Assembly (NCBI RefSeq): GCF_932526225.1
Contig: NC_064046.1
Coordinates: 9,637,719 to 9,701,718, forward strand
Direction: 5' to 3'
From: Nematostella vectensis
Lineage: Eukaryota > Cnidaria > Anthozoa > Actiniaria > Edwardsiidae
DNA: 64,000 nt
The translations under genes were made by a program, and so were the position numbers. The notes below the pieces were generated by a model. That model saw only the letters and a program-made list of their open reading frames with translations. It was not told the origin of the DNA and did no database searches. Positions 63,481 to 64,000 of this stretch are shown one piece after another. The first letter of the stretch is position 1. The number at the start of each line of letters is the position of its first letter.

Positions 63481-64000
63481 TTGGATAATCCAATATCCGG
63501 CGTCCTCAGTTCCATGCGACCCCATTTTGTGCTATTTGTCATGACAACAGCCCCCGCTTTGACGAAGGTGAAGTTTTTCGAAGTCTTACTACTATAGAAC
63601 ATTACCATTATCGCCTTTTCTACTTTTACAACAAAACAATATCAGCTCTGAGCACATATTTCAACCTAGTTATAAAACATTAAACTATTACTGGTTTACA
63701 TGGTTTTACCGTCTACAAGCTGCAAAGGACGCACGTAATTATACTCTGAATATTTTGAAAAGGCGTCTAGAGATAACGTCCCAGAGATTTTATTTAGATG
63801 AGTCGAGCAATATTTTTATTGTAAATTTCCCCTTAATAATAAATGACAGCAGGGGCGTAGCGTAGCGTAGCCCCCCTCCCCATATTTAAAGGCCTGCTAC
63901 GGCTCGGTACATCTAAGGCCTCTTTGAAGCTAGAAACATCATTTTTGGGACTCCATCTGAAGAAGGAAAACGCCGTTTGTATAATTATGTAAGCTGTTTT
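63481..64000. other. window end, no gene seen
   Basis: AT-rich DNA. Near 63850-63890 GGGGCGTAGCGTAGCGTAG followed by a C-run resembles the tip of a mobile element, but no second end is in the window. Confidence 0.45.

Overview
The window is metazoan nuclear DNA, most likely from a cnidarian and probably an anthozoan. That is inferred from an intron-rich secreted PAN/fibrinogen-domain gene in AT-rich DNA packed with diverse transposons. It holds no bacterial operons and no rRNA or tRNA gene I could recognise. Two GC-rich blocks stand out. They are two related, decayed copies of a large virus-like DNA element of the Polinton/Maverick-adintovirus type.

Copy 1 (1-9834) enters the window already inside its replicase. 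It carries a nearly open replicase (PolB-like palm, SF1 helicase, HNH nuclease), a broken retroviral-type integrase, a minus-strand run of small virion-type membrane/basic proteins, an A32-like packaging ATPase, a truncated double-jelly-roll-type capsid gene, two broken plus-strand virion genes and a right terminal repeat. Copy 2 (16688-30511) has both terminal inverted repeats of about 0.58 kb, with AG...CT ends. It adds a small Cys-rich protein, a 62-bp tandem array in front of the replicase, a complete capsid ORF with an in-frame 303-bp duplication, a coiled-coil/membrane protein and two further structural candidates, but it has lost the integrase and the end of the replicase. The layout is replicase rightward; capsid, ATPase and small proteins leftward; a TATA-rich divergent gap between the capsid gene and the coiled-coil gene; and two rightward genes next to the right repeat.

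The host gene is a four-exon PAN plus fibrinogen-C secreted protein (exons 11383-11713, 36392-36510, 36616-36919, 49176-49438). Its splice phases agree and give 338 codons plus stop. Copy 2 sits inside its 24.7-kb first intron, and copy 1 lies just upstream of exon 1. A broken inverted duplicate of its middle exons lies at 62879-63392.

The rest is transposon landscape: a long-TIR element (30695-33362), a deleted transposon with a transposase HTH (35136-36022), a hammerhead-like motif in a Penelope-like fragment (38101-38257), an L1-type LINE (38743-46600) near a foldback element (39715-42794) that itself contains a solo LTR, a CR1-like LINE 3' end, a Harbinger-type and a piggyBac-type MITE, a Ty3/gypsy pol split by a hAT transposon (55350-60950), and a satellite rich in CRE-like TGACGTCA palindromes (60955-61900). 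Family assignments rest on motifs and recollection of families; no database search was possible.
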